Assembly (NCBI RefSeq): GCF_000801105.2
Contig: NC_079517.1
Span: 21,213,579 to 21,277,578, forward strand
DNA length: 64,000 bases
Direction of reading: 5' to 3'
Source of the DNA: Raphanus sativus
Lineage: Eukaryota > Streptophyta > Magnoliopsida > Brassicales > Brassicaceae
Under the pieces are notes generated by a model that was not told where the DNA came from, searched no databases, and saw nothing but the letters and a program-made list of their open reading frames with translations. The position numbers were made by a program, and so were the translations under genes. Shown one piece after another: positions 46,901 to 60,021 of the stretch. The first letter of the stretch is position 1; each line of letters begins with the position of its first letter.

Positions 46901-49900
46901 TTAGCTCTTGTAGACTTTTTGAGAGGACTTGTTGAATTTGATCCAGCCAAACGTTGGTCACCTTTTCAGGTAGTGAACTTCCTGGCTAACGTCATCTATA
47001 TATCTTGTTTTAAAGGCTTAATATTATCTTGCTACCCGTAGTGGATAAACATCTACTTTTCATTTTTTTAGGCCGCTAAGCACCCTTTTATCACCGGGGA
47101 ACCTTTTACGTGCCCATACAACCCTCCGCCAGAAACACCTCATGTGGTGAGTCAGATTGAATTGCTTCCCATGTCTCAAACTTCTTGTGTGCCCTTGCTA
47201 TCATACAAATAGTTTTTTATCTCATCATTTTCTAAACCAAACAATCTTGTGATAAATTGAAGATACTTTTCACTCTAGCACATTCTTCCGATATTTCAAA
47301 TTTTCAATCTTCTTGTGGTGGATACATATGCTTCACAGTTTAAAGATCTTGCAGAAAGTTAGCTAAAAGACACAAATGCAGTTCTTTCTTGTGGACCGAC
47401 GTGTGTTAAAAAGTATCTATTCGCTGAATTGGTTCTTGTTATCTTTCCATTTTCTTTCTAGCATGTTGCTCAAAATTTCAAAGTTGACCATCATCCAGGT
47501 GGAGGGCATTGGTTTGCGGCCGGTCTTTCTCCTCATGTATGACTCTTTTCTTTATAGAATATTTGCAACACCTTCAAGTTGTTTGGGCATCTCCTTTTTA
47601 AAGTAATTTATTTCTCTTATAGGTATCAGGGAGAACCAGAATCCCAATGCACAATAGTCCCCATTTTCAGATGATACCTTATTCACATGCAAATAGTTAT
47701 GGGAGTATCGGAAGCTATGGTAGCTACAATGATGGTGCCATACATGGAAGTAGCTACGGGAGCTATGGAGATAACGGCAATATGTTTGCCTATTATTCAC
47801 CTGTGAATCATACTGGCCAATACATGCAAAACAGAGGTGGTGTCCCAATGGTTGGAACTAGTCCTGATGCCAGACGTAGGGCTATGCAGTATCCACATGG
47901 AAATGGCCTTGGTACAAGTCCATCCGCGGGAAATTTTGCTCCACTACCCCTCGGCACTAGTCCATCACAATTTACTCCACCAAATCCAAACAATCAATTT
48001 TTAGCTGCCTCTCCTGGACACCATGGTCCGACATCTCCAGCAAGAAACAGTTGTCACGGGTCTCCTTTAGGAAAAATGGCAGCATTCAGTCAGTTTAACA
48101 GAAGACAAACCGTTGGATATTCTGGAGGTTCTCAGTCTCAGGATTCTTCCTTGTCACAAGCTCAAGGGCATGGGATGGACAGTTTGCATCAAAATGAGGG
48201 TTATTCTGGGCAATTCTCTGGTTCACTTCCACATCGACATTTGGATCCTGGGTTCCAAAATCGTAAACAGTCACAAGGAAGTCCTGGGTACTCTACGCAT
48301 AACATTTCCAGCTCATTCCTTCGGTCCAGTACTGGACCCCATATTGAGAATACGGAAAATGCCTTATCAGTGCCTGATCCAGGAGATTGGGACCCAAATT
48401 ACAGGTAAGTGTTGAAGATATTCCCTAATTTTCAGATTATAGAAGGTTCTTTGTCTGCGAGTATATGTTGTGTACTTGGATAAATGTGGGAGAGGCTTAT
48501 ATAGAATATGAGTGATATTGTGTATTGCCTTCAGTCCAACCATTCGGACCAAGCATGTCGCAGTCCCTGATCTCTCGTCATTGTTAACTGATAGTTGGGT
48601 TTTAAACTTAGATAGACAAATTTAAAGGCATTTAAACTGTATCAAAAGCTATCGGTGGAGTGACATCTAGAATCAATCACGTTATTTTGTCCATTTAAAG
48701 GGCAATCATTCTTTGTTACTTGATGTTATTCTCTGTTCTGTTTAATCATCTCAGCTAAAATCAAATGAACCTCTTTTCATTCTGCTATTTGCAGTCGCAT
48801 AAGATACATGTTTGCTTCCTATCCTTTAATTGGAAGTGTTCTAATATGCACAGTTTTGTTACATGAACAGTGAAGAATTGCTACTGCAAGAAGATACCGC
48901 AGATGAAAGTGTTATTGCTAATGCATTCAGCAGAGGAATGCAATTTGGTTCGATAGATGCCTCCAGTTCGAGAAGGTTCAACAGTAATCCCTCCACCTCA
49001 TCATCATCAAATCCGGTAACCCAAAGGTAACCTAAAAGACAACCTGGGGAAAGTATGCTGAACCTTTCTTTCTCTTACTGTTGAACCTCTGTTAGAATGC
49101 GTGAACATATACCCCACAAGTAACTTCGGTGATACGTAGAGTTAGATCTACATCTTTCATACATACTAACTTATCAGTGCAGACTATGTATTCGTTTTTG
49201 AGTATCAGAACTATGTTATACTTGGATCAGGGTTTTTCAACTAGATTATAGAAATGCAAAAAGTCCCATACTTGATGTTGATCCCTCCTGAAATTTTTGA
49301 TAGTATCCACGTGCATATAGTCATCTTGATGGGACTTGTATATTCTATTAGAAAATGTAGACAGTGGTTTGTACAGTATATGTGTGAACCGTTGTACAGA
49401 CTGATTCTTGGGTGGATGTGTATCTGAAGCAATTAATAAAAGTAACAAATCCCTTCTACACTATTCAGTGACCCAGTAAAAAGCAATTTGAACTTGATAT
49501 GTTAGACGATATGATGTGTTGTTTATCACATGAACGTGCTCTGATAGGGAAATTTAAGCTTCTGTCCTGGAAGCATTTTTAGCTGTTTTTTTTTTCAGTC
49601 TTGATGGATCTGATTGGCTTAATTGCTTGTTACTTTTAATCTACATTTCAGGAGATATGTTCCCAATCAACCCTTTTCGCAAGTTGAGATTGGCAGCCCT
49701 CCAAGTAATGATCCTTATGCCAGATTTGGCCAACTTATGCCAGGATCGCAATTCACTCCTCATGTCACCCAGAACTCTCCAAGTCGCTTAGGGCAGCAAC
49801 GGTCCAATCATGGGAGACCAAATACTGGAAGGGCTACGGATCGGAATCACGTCAACGCTCAGCTTCCTCCGTCCAACACTAGTTCTGGGGGTCAGCGCTC

Positions 49901-50108
49901 ACCCAGAAGTAGCTCATATAACAATGGTGCCCCTTGGGGTACTTCATTTCACTCATAACTAATCATCTCTAGAACTTTTTTTTTCTTGTTCACAGCTTCT
50001 GATTGGACTTAGACTGTCCGTAAATTAAATTGGCTTGTAGGCGGACGCAGGACTAACCATCATGTCCCGAATGTTCATGGAAGGATGGACTATGGAAGTA
50101 TTGCCTGA
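43950..50108 (+). CDS. YAK1: DYRK-family protein kinase YAK1
   Basis: Dual-specificity kinase of the DYRK/YAK1 subfamily, linked in Arabidopsis to growth restraint, ABA responses and TOR signalling. Eighteen GT-AG exons join in frame: 43950-44093, 44193-44392, 44539-44692, 44793-44902, 45034-45103, 45199-45281, 45364-45442, 45534-45574, 45794-45916, 46329-46479, 46680-46794, 46887-46969, 47072-47146, 47462-47536, 47623-48404, 48871-49026, 49652-49938 and 50041-50108. They give 931 residues (Arabidopsis about 956). The kinase domain starts near residue 117: GHGTFGQV glycine loop, VAVKVIK lysine, [10 protein letters not shown] catalytic loop, DFGSA, and [13 protein letters not shown] with the DYRK YxY activation-loop tyrosines. 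The C-terminal half is Gly/Ser/Asn/Gln-rich, with repeated GSYGSY and GTSPS motifs, ending DYGSIA. No disruption was seen. Confidence 0.95.
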
Positions 50109-51778
50109 CTCCTCAGTCTTAAAACTCTCATTTATTTTGTTATTTCCCTTAGTGTGCAATCTTCTTACTCGAGAAACCAAACTAGTTCATGGCTTGTGGG
50201 CTTTTGATCAGAAAATGCTTATTCGTTGTGCTTTTTGCACAAACAAACCAAAAAGAAAACACCCAGTTTGTTGTCATTGATATTGTGATCTCTGGTTATC
50301 TATTTATTGGAATTACTTCGGATTCGGATTGCAAACTGATTTTACTCATAGACAATTATATTTAATATTAATTTATATTTTGATAATTTTTTAAAATATA
50401 GTAGTATAATATCAGTAAATTTATTCAAATATGATACTAAATAAAATAGCAACAAAAATATAATAATATTTCACAAATTTCAAAATATTATGTTTTTTTT
50501 TTCAGATTGTATAGTTGTAAAAATCTAAAACTAAAAAATATTATAGGTTTTTATAACTATACAATCTTTATTTTAAAAATTATTTTTCTTAAATTTTTAC
50601 AAGTTGATTTAATATATTTTAACCAAAAAATAGAAAAAAAATCTATTTTAAAATTATACTTTCAAAATATATACACATGCATTCTTAAAGTTTAAATTAA
50701 ACAAAATTATTTATTTCATCTTAATTTTATGTTCAATTAATTCAAAATTTATATTTGGTAAATATATTAAATAGAACATGAAACCCTAAGCTTCCAAGCA
50801 GTCGGAGGAGTTCTAGGTTTTGACCGCGCATCTATTGAAAAACGAGCTGACGATTCATAGGCAGTAGCTTGGTAAAGAGATTTGAAAAAAATGATCAAAT
50901 TAAACTTTTTTATTGTTTCTGCTAGACCAACATATTTTCCTACTACGAAAAAATTGCGATCAAAACGTTCAGTTTTGCATGGTCTTGCGACCATTAAAAC
51001 CCGGATCCCAAAAGTAGATAGAAAGTTGGTGGATCTCACTTGAATCGCCTCATCTATCCTCCTGAAGAAAAGTTTGGTTTTGAATCCCGGTTTGGACAGG
51101 AAGAGTACACCATGCTAATGTGCTTCGGATGATCTACATCTTAGGATTAGGCACTGATAAACATATTGAACTTCTTTAAAAATTAGTTAATTGGTAAAGA
51201 TACATATACTTGATGTCCAGTCCACGAAAGAGACAAAGTACTAATAGCCATGTTAAATGGTGATTCTATATTCTATGTTTAAATTGAGAACTCGTTCTTA
51301 CGTCAAGATTTTGTATCTGAATCCAATTGCTGTTTTTGTTTGTCTTTCTAATTTATCCACTATGTCAATGTGGTTGGTTCTTTACGCCTAGTTTTGATGT
51401 AGTGGCTATATTTCGATTCATTCTCTTTTTCAAAGGTTTCATAATTGGACATTGAAACTAATTCATATGATGGGAGTATCCAGGAGGCAATATAATGCTT
51501 ACGTAAAGACTACCATATCTAAATTTTTGGCATTAAAATCCGTTTCAACCACGGATGGCTATCATAAATGATTCCTAACATATCATAAGATTCCTGTTAA
51601 ATCAAATAGTTTCTTGTGAGCCATAGTTCCTACGCAGGTTCTGTAGCCTCTCTTGTTCATCTCTTTATTTATCCACCAACTTTGGTGAGTAACATCTCTT
51701 AAATTGATACACATTGTCTCTTGTTAAACACAAAAGAAACAATCACTAAGCAGTCCCAACAAAAGCTCTATTTTATTC
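50109..51778. other. YAK1 3' region and AT-rich intergenic DNA
   Basis: Very AT-rich (50340-50760) with no repeat ends recognised. A 50-codon frame at 50891-51043 (+, ending KVDRKLVDLT) is too short and unknown to call a gene. Confidence 0.5.
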
Positions 51779-52014
51779 CTATAACATACATAAGAAAGTA
51801 AAGTCTCTCACTGACTTGTGCAATATATTGATTCTCCTCTCCAACAATGATATACGGTGGTCCACACCCGTAAACATGTAAAGTGCTTTCAGTTCTTCAG
51901 AATATGTAGTGCTTCTGGCAACACTGTATCCGACTATCTTCCTTAGTGTCTCCATCTTTGCCCATATCTGCTCCTCGCTATACCCACCTTCATCTACATC
52001 CACAAAAACCTCAA
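51779..52014 (-). pseudogene. Short fragment of an unknown plant gene
   Basis: The minus strand encodes EVEVFVDVDEGGYSEEQIW, then KMETLRKIVGYSVAR and YSEELKALYMFTGV. The composition and lack of bias toward AT codons look like a true plant coding sequence. No ATG starts this frame: a TAA precedes it near 52020. It ends by 51779. It may be one exon of a broken gene or a captured fragment. I do not recognise the family with confidence. Confidence 0.45.
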
Positions 52015-52458
52015 CCTCCGCATTTTAACTTGTACAGTGTTGTTTTCCAACTAGAAAAAAAACCCACTTGATAGTGATTTGGAATCAAACAATACAATGC
52101 ATGATCACATTTAACAAGTTAATATCCATTGAGAAAGAATAAGACAAGCTGATGGCTACTGTGGAACATACTCCACATATGATGAGATCGGTAGATTTCT
52201 TGAATTAGTTCACCACTAGCACTATGTTATGTTAATGTTTAGACACTGTGTACATAGTCCTTGACTTTGATACAACTAAGTTGAAAACGACCCAGTTACA
52301 TATTGTTTTATATAATTTAACAACATTTTCTCAGGCCAATAACAATATCAAATAAGCCCTCCAAATTTATCCTGCAAGTTTTTCAGATAACCCCATACTT
52401 AGTTTACTTCAGATCACTGTAGTATCACACCAATCAAGAAGTACCAGGATTGACCCAC
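52015..52458. other. Intergenic DNA, nothing recognised
   Basis: No open reading frame, repeat or RNA signature stands out. Confidence 0.5.
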
Positions 52459-53146
52459 TGTTGGGTTTGTGTGAGTCCATGTCCAACTCTTTATTGTCCG
52501 ATTAGTACGATATTGTCCATTTTGGGCCTTAGAGACAAATCCTCATGGATTTACTTTTGGTTCCTTCCCAAAATGCCTCCTACTAATTAGAGTTAGACTT
52601 ATCTTTATATATTACACTCTTTGTCTAATTGTCCAATGTGAGACTTAGTTTGATATCTCACATTCTCCTCCCCAAACTAAGGACCACCCTCATCTCGTGT
52701 GTTTTTCCTTCAGCGGATCATCTTGGCACCATCTTGTACCAGTAATCACATGGTTTCTTTTGAGAATGTGTCTTCTATAACATCTCGTTCCTTTGAGAAT
52801 GTTTCTCCCACAACATCACAGGTCTAATAATCTTCTGACATTTTTACCATAGTTCTCCTCTTCCACCTTGAAGGGTCACATTCCTACTCGAAGGGTATTT
52901 TGGTTTTTTGCAGATTTTCGTCAAATCGCTCTAATACCAGTTGTTGGAATTTTGTGAGTCAATGTCCAACTCTATATTATCCGATTAGTACGATATTATT
53001 CACTTTGGGGCTTAGAGACAAGCCCGCATGGATTTACTTTTGGGTTCCTTCCCAAAAGGCCTCATACTAATTAGAGTTAGACTTCTCTTTATATATTAAA
53101 CACTCTTTGTCTAATTCTCTAATGTGAAACTTAGTTTGATATCTCA
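52459..53146 (-). mobile_element. TRIM (miniature LTR retrotransposon)
   Basis: Two direct repeats of about 200 bp (52459-52660 and 52942-53146) begin TGTTGG and end ATATCTCA. Between them are about 280 bp without coding capacity. Next to the right repeat lies TCGCTCTAATACCA (52926-52939), the reverse complement of an initiator-Met-type primer-binding site (TGGTAT-AGAGCG), so the element points to the minus strand. The bases outside (CCCAC and AGCCC) are not a perfect target duplication. The repeats differ at several positions, so the insertion is not recent. Confidence 0.82.
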
Positions 53147-53615
53147 AGCCCCCTCTTCCTGCACAAATATCAGCTCACTCATAGCCACTCTTGCCATGCC
53201 ATCATCATAAATACCAATCTTGTCTCGGAGTAGCACCATTTTCTCACCTCTCCACGAAAAGCAGAATTAGGAAGCAGTTTTCTCATCAGCTTTTCAGTAC
53301 AAACATAGCTGGCCAAGAAAAAAAATAAGGAAGGGACGAGGTGAATGCGATCGTGGAGGCAACAACATGTGGCAGATCAATGAATTGTGCAAAAAAACAC
53401 TACAAGAACTGCTGCAAGAACCTCCACTTGGTACTTTCTTAAGTCTTGTTTGTTATTCATCTGCACATGCATCCAGATTCAACTTAAGTTGCTTTTTTTT
53501 CTCCTTCTTAAAACATTCAGAAAGTGCATCGTGATGAAAAGTTGTCCTCTCTCTTAATATATTCTGCTACATTTCCGGTAACAAGTCTATTTGATCTCAA
53601 ATAAATCATCAGACT
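53147..53615. other. Intergenic DNA before the retroposon
   Basis: No gene recognised. The last 13 bases (53603-53615) are the left target duplication of the next element. Confidence 0.5.
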
Positions 53616-54959
53616 GGTGGTTCTCTTCCCTATCTTCTCTACCTTCTCTCTAATCCAAAGAAAAAGAAACCGGCTCCGATGTCCAGAGACATCAGCGGCA
53701 GTGCCGGTGTGCTGTGTGTCTTAGCTCTGACGCCGGAGGCACCTCTCCCCCTCTCCTCCGTTTTTCTTTTGCCTCACTTCCAACTCTCGACTCTCCTCTG
53801 ATATACTATTGTTTCTGGGGTCGGGTTTCTTTGCCGTTTCAGAATCCGCTCACGAGGTGGAAAGACCGGTGGTGGATCTGCGTCTTCTGGACTCATGGTG
53901 AGGTTGCGGAGGTTCTAGCTGGAGGTGAAGTCAGATTTTAGGGTTTCAAAGTAGATCTACGTTTCCCTTTTTAGATCTAGTCGCTGGTGTTGTGGCGCGT
54001 GTGGAGGCGTGACGGTCAGGATCTTCCCTCCCAGAGGATATCGTCGGTTCTCAGAGACTCCAGGCTTGTGTTCTTCACGGCGTCGTGGTGAATCGTTCTT
54101 TTGTTCTCTGATTTCAAGTGAGCTCCGGTGTTTTCATACTCGGAGATGTGCCTTGGGCTTTCTGTATGCTCCTGGTGATGGTATGGTGGCTCTCTTCGGT
54201 GTTTGAGGGTCCGACAGTTGCTCTGCCGGGTTGTCGTTTATGGATTCTCGGGGACTTCTTGCCGGCCCTCCTCTCTTCTGATCTTCTCTGCTTGGTACTC
54301 TTCTGGATTTCAAGTAATGTGACGACCGTGCGTCTGGTTCTTATCTCAAATTTATCATCAGCTTATCCTCGTCGACACCGAGGATTGGCTTTACAAGTTA
54401 CTTCTACTGTCCTTTGGTTCTCAGAGGCAACAAATGGCAATGTGGTTTCTCCGATTATGGATGGCTACTTCGGTGTCTCATTTGGCTACATACATATCCC
54501 AGTGCCAAGCGAGATTAGTAGATCTCAATTGGTAGTGTGCTTGTTGTGTTTGTGCAGGTTGTGAGAGAATCTGGTTAGTGTACAGCTGCTACATCAAGCC
54601 CGTCTTTGGCGTATTTGCGGGATTGTAAAATAGGGGTCTTCACTGCTGTCTTAAGTATGGCATCAATCACTGTTTGACAAGATTACTAGGTATCAGCTAA
54701 TTTAAGAGACGACCCGGAAATCCGGTATCTGAGGCGACAAGATTAAACCCACCATTCCGGGATTAAGTCGACAATTGAGAACGATACTTGGTAGTCTACA
54801 AAATTTCGAGTAAGCTAGCACAACGCGCCGGAAGAGTGATTGATGCGAAGAAAGTTTGTAAACATGTGATCTAAATCATTTTGGTTGAGTCTGATTTGTG
54901 TGTCGACAATTGGATGCCTGTTTCGGGCTTGATATATATATATTGTCTTTAATAAAAAA
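53616..54959 (+). mobile_element. Non-autonomous retroposon, Sadhu-like, with 13-bp TSD
   Basis: About 1.34 kb of comparatively GC-rich DNA ends in TTTAATAAAAAAA. It is flanked by AAATCATCAGACT on both sides (53603-53615 and 54960-54972). A poly-A tail and a TSD longer than 10 bp mark LINE-mediated retroposition. Open frames inside are short and unlike known proteins. Size, tail and lack of coding capacity fit the crucifer Sadhu family, but I could not check the sequence identity. A processed transcript of an unknown gene is the alternative. Confidence 0.8.
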
Positions 54960-54972
54960 AAATCATCAGACT

Positions 54973-57505
54973 AAAAGATAAAAATAGTAATGGTTGACTA
55001 ATTATTAAAAACACTTACTAAGAATTTTATTGATTATTGTGTACGAAAAATTAACATCAACTTACAAGAATGTCAAGAAATAAAACAAAAAGATTTAACC
55101 TGATTGGCAATAAAACAGAGGATAAAGAGACTAAGTTGCCATCCAAAATTCAGTAAAGTATCAAAGGGTTGCAAAAGAATCACTAGTAAAAGACAAGAAT
55201 TGACAAAAAAAAAAGTAAAAGACAAGAAAAGCAAAGAGACACACGTGTCGGGATTAGGACAACACAACACAAGGTTGCAACTTGCATGGCAACTGTCGAT
55301 GTGGCTGCTCCTCAGAAGTCAATGGTCGCGTTTTGCAACTTTGATTCGTATTCCGAGTTTTTGCTAACGATAAAAATGAAGTATGTGTCTTCCTATAGTA
55401 AAGATTTGGTTCGTATTCCGAGTTTTTGAATTTTCAGTTTTATTTTCCTAGTACTTATTTTAGAATTTCTTTGACATAAAGATTAGACAATTTAATTTTT
55501 TTCTAAAATAGTCTTTTTAGTTTCTTTTCACCAAAAAAATTCCAAAAAATTGATTAAAAATATTTCATTAAAGAGTAAATATATAATTATATAAATATAC
55601 AGTTAAATAATTTAAATTTAGGATTTAGAGTAAAGGAGTAGAGTTTTGGAGTGGAGTTTAATTTTTTTTCTAAATATTGAAAAGTATGAAAAATTTAAAA
55701 TATAATTTTTAAAATCGTTTCAGGAAGTATTATGAATTTAAAAGAAAAAATGAAAAATTTATAAAAGTTTTGAATTTGAAAGCATGCAATTCGAAACTAA
55801 AAAAATATACTGTTTATCATTTATGTATTTATATATATCTATAAAACAAGAGGTAGATTATTTTTTTGTTCTTTAATGAAATTGTTTTGGTTATTCTTTT
55901 ACCGAAAGTTTTTTTGGTGACAAAAATTTTTAAAAAGCTATTTGAGAAAATTGACCAATAAACCTTATTAGTTCTAATTTGTAGTACATTAAAAACTGTA
56001 AAATAACTATATATTTTTGGATTTATTTATTTTTAGTTTAATTTGGTTTAGATTATAATGAAGTAAAATACATAATTAAAATTAAAAAATAGAAAATAGA
56101 AAATTCACCACCAATGTTAAATAAACAAACACATAAGATAACAACTTCCGAAAGCATCGTGTCCAAACATTTTTCCGCAACTAAATATATATGCTAACAT
56201 AGTTAATTTTTAAGGAAGAACAATATTGAGGATCTATATGTCAAATACAACAATATTTTTAAGGAATGTGACTCTTCCTATAACATCACAACCATTAAAT
56301 ACAACAATCTCACAAGCCTCTGTTTAAAGAATATATACTTAGTGGATAGATCATAGAATTCCACCTCTCAATTTAGTGGTTGTGAGCGTGGAAAAATACT
56401 TGTAGACACATTTAATTTAGAAGAACACAGAATATAAAATGACGAGAATTAGCTTTACACTCATGAACAGGAACACTGATCTAGGTAAAAGAGAATATGC
56501 TAAATAATTTGAATTCCAAAATTTACACTCATGAACAGGAACACTGATCTAGGTAAAAGAGAATATGCTAAATAATTTGAATTACCAAAATTTTGGAATG
56601 GACTGTAATGACCTGATCCCTGTGATAAAAGAACCTATACATGGTCAAATTTTTCGATAGAATTGGAAAAACTAAAAACTCTACAAAGAAGATTCCAAGC
56701 ATTTACGGATTTCTTACATTTTTTGAGAGCAGAATAGAATTTTGGATTCTCTAACTAAAAATACAAAAAATTATTGAGTGTTCTATTCGAGTCTGAATAT
56801 TTAGATCATCTATTGTTTGAAAATGACTGTTTGATGTCGCAAAAAAAATAAAAATAAGCAAACAAACAGTTAATCGTGATTGATACTACTACAAAAGAAG
56901 ACTTCACCACTAGAAATAAACTCCAAGAATGTGTTTATTGTCATCTTTGTTTTTGTATTTTGATACATCATCTAAATAGGATATCGAGGTTTCATCCAAA
57001 CATTTGTTCGTTTTTCTGCAGTTAGTATTTGTATCTAAATATATCATGTAGATGTTAATTTGTTTATTTTGTTTTATAATAGTATTTGAATGTTATTAAT
57101 TAAAACAATCAAAAATAAAATGCATATTATTACTTGTTATTATATTTAAATAAATATGTTTAGAAATATATTTGTAACACAATTTGTGATTTTACAATTT
57201 TGCAATTCTAGTATAAAAAAATACAATTTTAGAATTTTGATGGAAATATATGATTTTGCATCTAAACTGTATATATTTATTTTTGCATATCAAATAGCTA
57301 AACTTTTTAGATGTTGCGGATGTGAGAATGCTTTATAAAAGCAACATTTTGACTTTTTCAGTATTTTCATCTTAATGCACCAAAATCTCAAAATATCGAT
57401 GCCCAGAGTTCAAAGAGTACTGAGCAGCACATACACAAAGAGATACCATCAACAGAGGCCAAAAGAGCGTACAGAAACAATATTACGGAGTATGACCCTC
57501 AGATT
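54973..57505. other. AT-rich intergenic DNA
   Basis: No gene is supported. A GGTTCGTATTCCGAGTTTTTG-type word occurs twice (about 55345 and 55410), and a 68-bp tandem duplication at 56454-56589 is listed separately. The CCB3 3' untranslated region must lie in the last few hundred bases. Confidence 0.55.
56454..56589. repeat. 68-bp tandem duplication
   Basis: TTTACACTCATGAACAGGAA starts at 56454 and again at 56522. The two copies are almost identical, ending ATAATTTGAATT, so the duplication is recent. No function is evident. Confidence 0.9.
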
Positions 57506-58245
57506 CTAGCTAATTTGTTGTTGAGAAACAAGAACGAGAAGTCCCTGTGGACCAACCAAAATCTCACTAAGGAAACTCACAAGCCCGAACCAAACCACTG
57601 GAGTTACATCGACTCCTGCAAGTGGCGGAATCACTTTCCTCGTCTGAACAAGGATTGGTTCGGTAGGAGCGTACGCCAAAACGTAAGGGAACTTGTCAAC
57701 GGGAAGCTTCGGGTACCAAGACATAACAATCCTCAAAATAAAGAGAAACCCAAAAGCTGATAAGGCAGGACCCAAGATCCCAATCGCAAGCTTTGCAGTT
57801 CCTGGATCCAGATCTGCTAGAGATATGTTATGCAAGGCCTCCGAGATCGGTTTTGACGAGATAATACTTGAATAGAGGCTTGTTGTTGCTGTGTCTACTT
57901 CGACTTGGGTTAACGATGAGGAAACTACAGGAAGACATGCAGACCGAGTTCGAATGTTGCGACAGGACCGTCGAGATTTGGCCTGAAAAAATGCATTCTA
58001 TCGAGAGATGGTTAGAGAAAACAAGGTTGTGTAAGAAGGAGATTTCATGAATCTTGGTCGATTTGTCTCACCAGATACAGCGCAGGCGAAAATGATACGA
58101 AGCCGGAGGCTACTGTTGTCATCGCGAACTCTGTACTAATAAGTGAACCAAAAATGTTGGTTGTTGTCTCTGTTTTTGATTGAGCGTAAGGTTCGGAATG
58201 CAGACACGACTCAGAAAATCTTGTGTAGGAGGATAATGCTGACAT
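57506..58245 (-). CDS. CCB3: YGGT-family chloroplast protein CCB3
   Basis: Thylakoid membrane factor of the CCB pathway (system IV), which attaches haem c(i) to cytochrome b6 of the b6f complex. Exon 1 starts at an ATG (58245) and encodes a Ser/Thr-rich, transit-peptide-like N-terminus, probably to 58072 (donor GTGAGA). The last exon covers the mature domain, from about 57850 to the stop at 57506: SLADLDPGTAKLAIGILGPA, a hydrophobic segment (FGFLFILRIVMSWYP), then PTEPILVQTRKVIPP and a second hydrophobic helix ending near GPQGLLVLVS. This YGGT layout matches Arabidopsis CCB3 in length (about 174 residues). The exact acceptor (candidates between 57830 and 57890) could not be fixed. Confidence 0.88.
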
Positions 58246-58475
58246 GGAATATCTTATAAGAAAATATATCTCTATTATTAAAATAGAAGTAAACTTTAAA
58301 AATATTAAAAAACCCTTTAATTTTTTAGTGTTATTTACAAAGTCATGCTATTGAGAATTTTCAATCTTCCAATATTAATGTTTGTTTTTTCTAGTTTATT
58401 TAATGTGTTTTCCTAAAATTAATTGAGTTATATATTATCATTAATTTTGTCATTAATTTTCATCATTAATAAATA
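58246..58475 (-). promoter_or_regulatory. CCB3 upstream region, bounded by a Helitron
   Basis: Only 230 bp separate the CCB3 ATG from the Helitron 3' end. The stretch is AT-rich and repeats AATTTT-TCATTAAT. No specific promoter element was identified. Confidence 0.4.
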
Positions 58476-59652
58476 CTAGATTTTGATCCGTCCTTAAAAG
58501 AATTGGTATTTTTTTGTTTTAAATTTAATTTTTGATATTATTTTTTCTTCCTGATTATATTTGTATATTTTTAATCATATTTGTGTATAAATTTTAATCA
58601 AATATTTTATTAAATAATAGCAATTTAAAAATTGACCTGGTACAAGCATGGTTAAGACTGGATTACGGGTCAAACTCGCCTCGCTGACCCGCCAACCCTC
58701 GGGTTTTCAATTTTGTTATAGTTAAAAATATGATTAGCACAATCCGCAAACAAATATTTTTGTACCCGCACCCGCTCCGCTTAATTTTGTGGTTATCTGA
58801 AGGTTATATATATTTTTTTAAAATCATTATTTGATTTAATTATTATAAAAATATATTTATATTAAAAAATTTATACATGATTTAAATTTTAAATTATTAT
58901 TTTCAAATTTCTGTATTTAAAAAAAATATTTACTTTTCTAGTTATTATTTTTAAATACTTTACGGATCGACGGGGAGCCGCGATCCAAAATCCACCAAGG
59001 GAATTTCAAAAAAGATCTTATTAATATCTATTTCTAGTAAAATATGAATAGGTCCAAAATTTAAATGACAAAATTTATAAATAGACAAAAAATAGGACTA
59101 TGTTTTAATAGTATTGATACTAAGAAATTGTAATAGGGAAAATAAAAATTTATTAATATAACAGTATTAGTTTATTTTTGTTATTGATAATTTATTATAA
59201 TTTTATACTTTTATTTAATTTCAACTTAAAAAGTAAAAATATTGTAACTTCTACTTAGTTATTTATTATGTTAATTTTTAATTAAATTCTAATTTGGTGC
59301 TAAAATTAGTTAAATAATATGTTTTCACGGGAAACAAAAATTGAAATAAATTTTAAAATTTTTAATTAAATAAGACATGATTTTTATATTATCATATAGT
59401 CTTCAATAGTTTTATCTGGGAATAATATATAAAAAACAATGATCCAGTGCTCCCAATCGGTTTACAAACATTGGACCCACAGTAATGGCATCAATTTATA
59501 AACAATGAAGCTAATTATCCAATTATACAAAATAGAAACATAATTGATTTACCATAAAAATTTAATGGCATATATTTTTGGCAACACTTGCATATGTATT
59601 TTTATTGTATTGACTATTTTCTGTATTTCTATAATATAACTATATTATATTT

Positions 59653-60021
59653 TTAATTCAGTGCTAAATATATATTTTGTAATAAAACACATTTAATATG
59701 ACAATAGGTGTTATTAGTAAGCATCCGAAGAAAAAATCTATCATAACTGAATTGGTTCTGGATAGAGGATCTGATTAGCTGGTTAAGCTCTTTCTCCAGG
59801 TTAGGATTCATCAAACGGAGCTTGTGTTTTTCTATATTCGCTTCCAGAAAAAACTCGTGAAGGCACATGAAACATAACACCTTGTGATTCACGATATCAT
59901 TCACCATATCTGGGCGCTGCTGCATCACGTTGCAACTGGAGTGGTAGAGTTGATCGTCTAAGAGAGAAACACTAACTGATAATTTTTCTAAGGAATTGAT
60001 AATCAAATATATAGATATCAT
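59653..60021 (-). CDS. Unknown 122-residue open frame, Helitron copy 1
   Basis: ATG at 60021, stop at 59653. The protein has a central HKVLCFMCLHEFF with Cys and His residues and a KELNQLIRSSIQNQF helix-like part. It is hydrophilic after a short N-terminal stretch and has no signal or membrane helix. I do not recognise a family. It may be a captured host exon. It is duplicated at 60944-61312. Confidence 0.35.
   Translation of the reverse strand: MISIYLIINSLEKLSVSVSLLDDQLYHSSCNVMQQRPDMVNDIVNHKVLCFMCLHEFFLEANIEKHKLRLMNPNLEKELNQLIRSSIQNQFSYDRFFLRMLTNNTYCHIKCVLLQNIYLALN

Noticed and set aside
50051..50108. Alternative acceptor for the last YAK1 exon at 50051
   Set aside because: Phase from the previous exon (one base left after codon TGG) requires the acceptor at 50041, which restores the conserved RRTN residues.
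54118..54564. 148-codon frame in the retroposon
   Set aside because: No known domain, and the flanking poly-A tail and long TSD show a non-coding retroposon.
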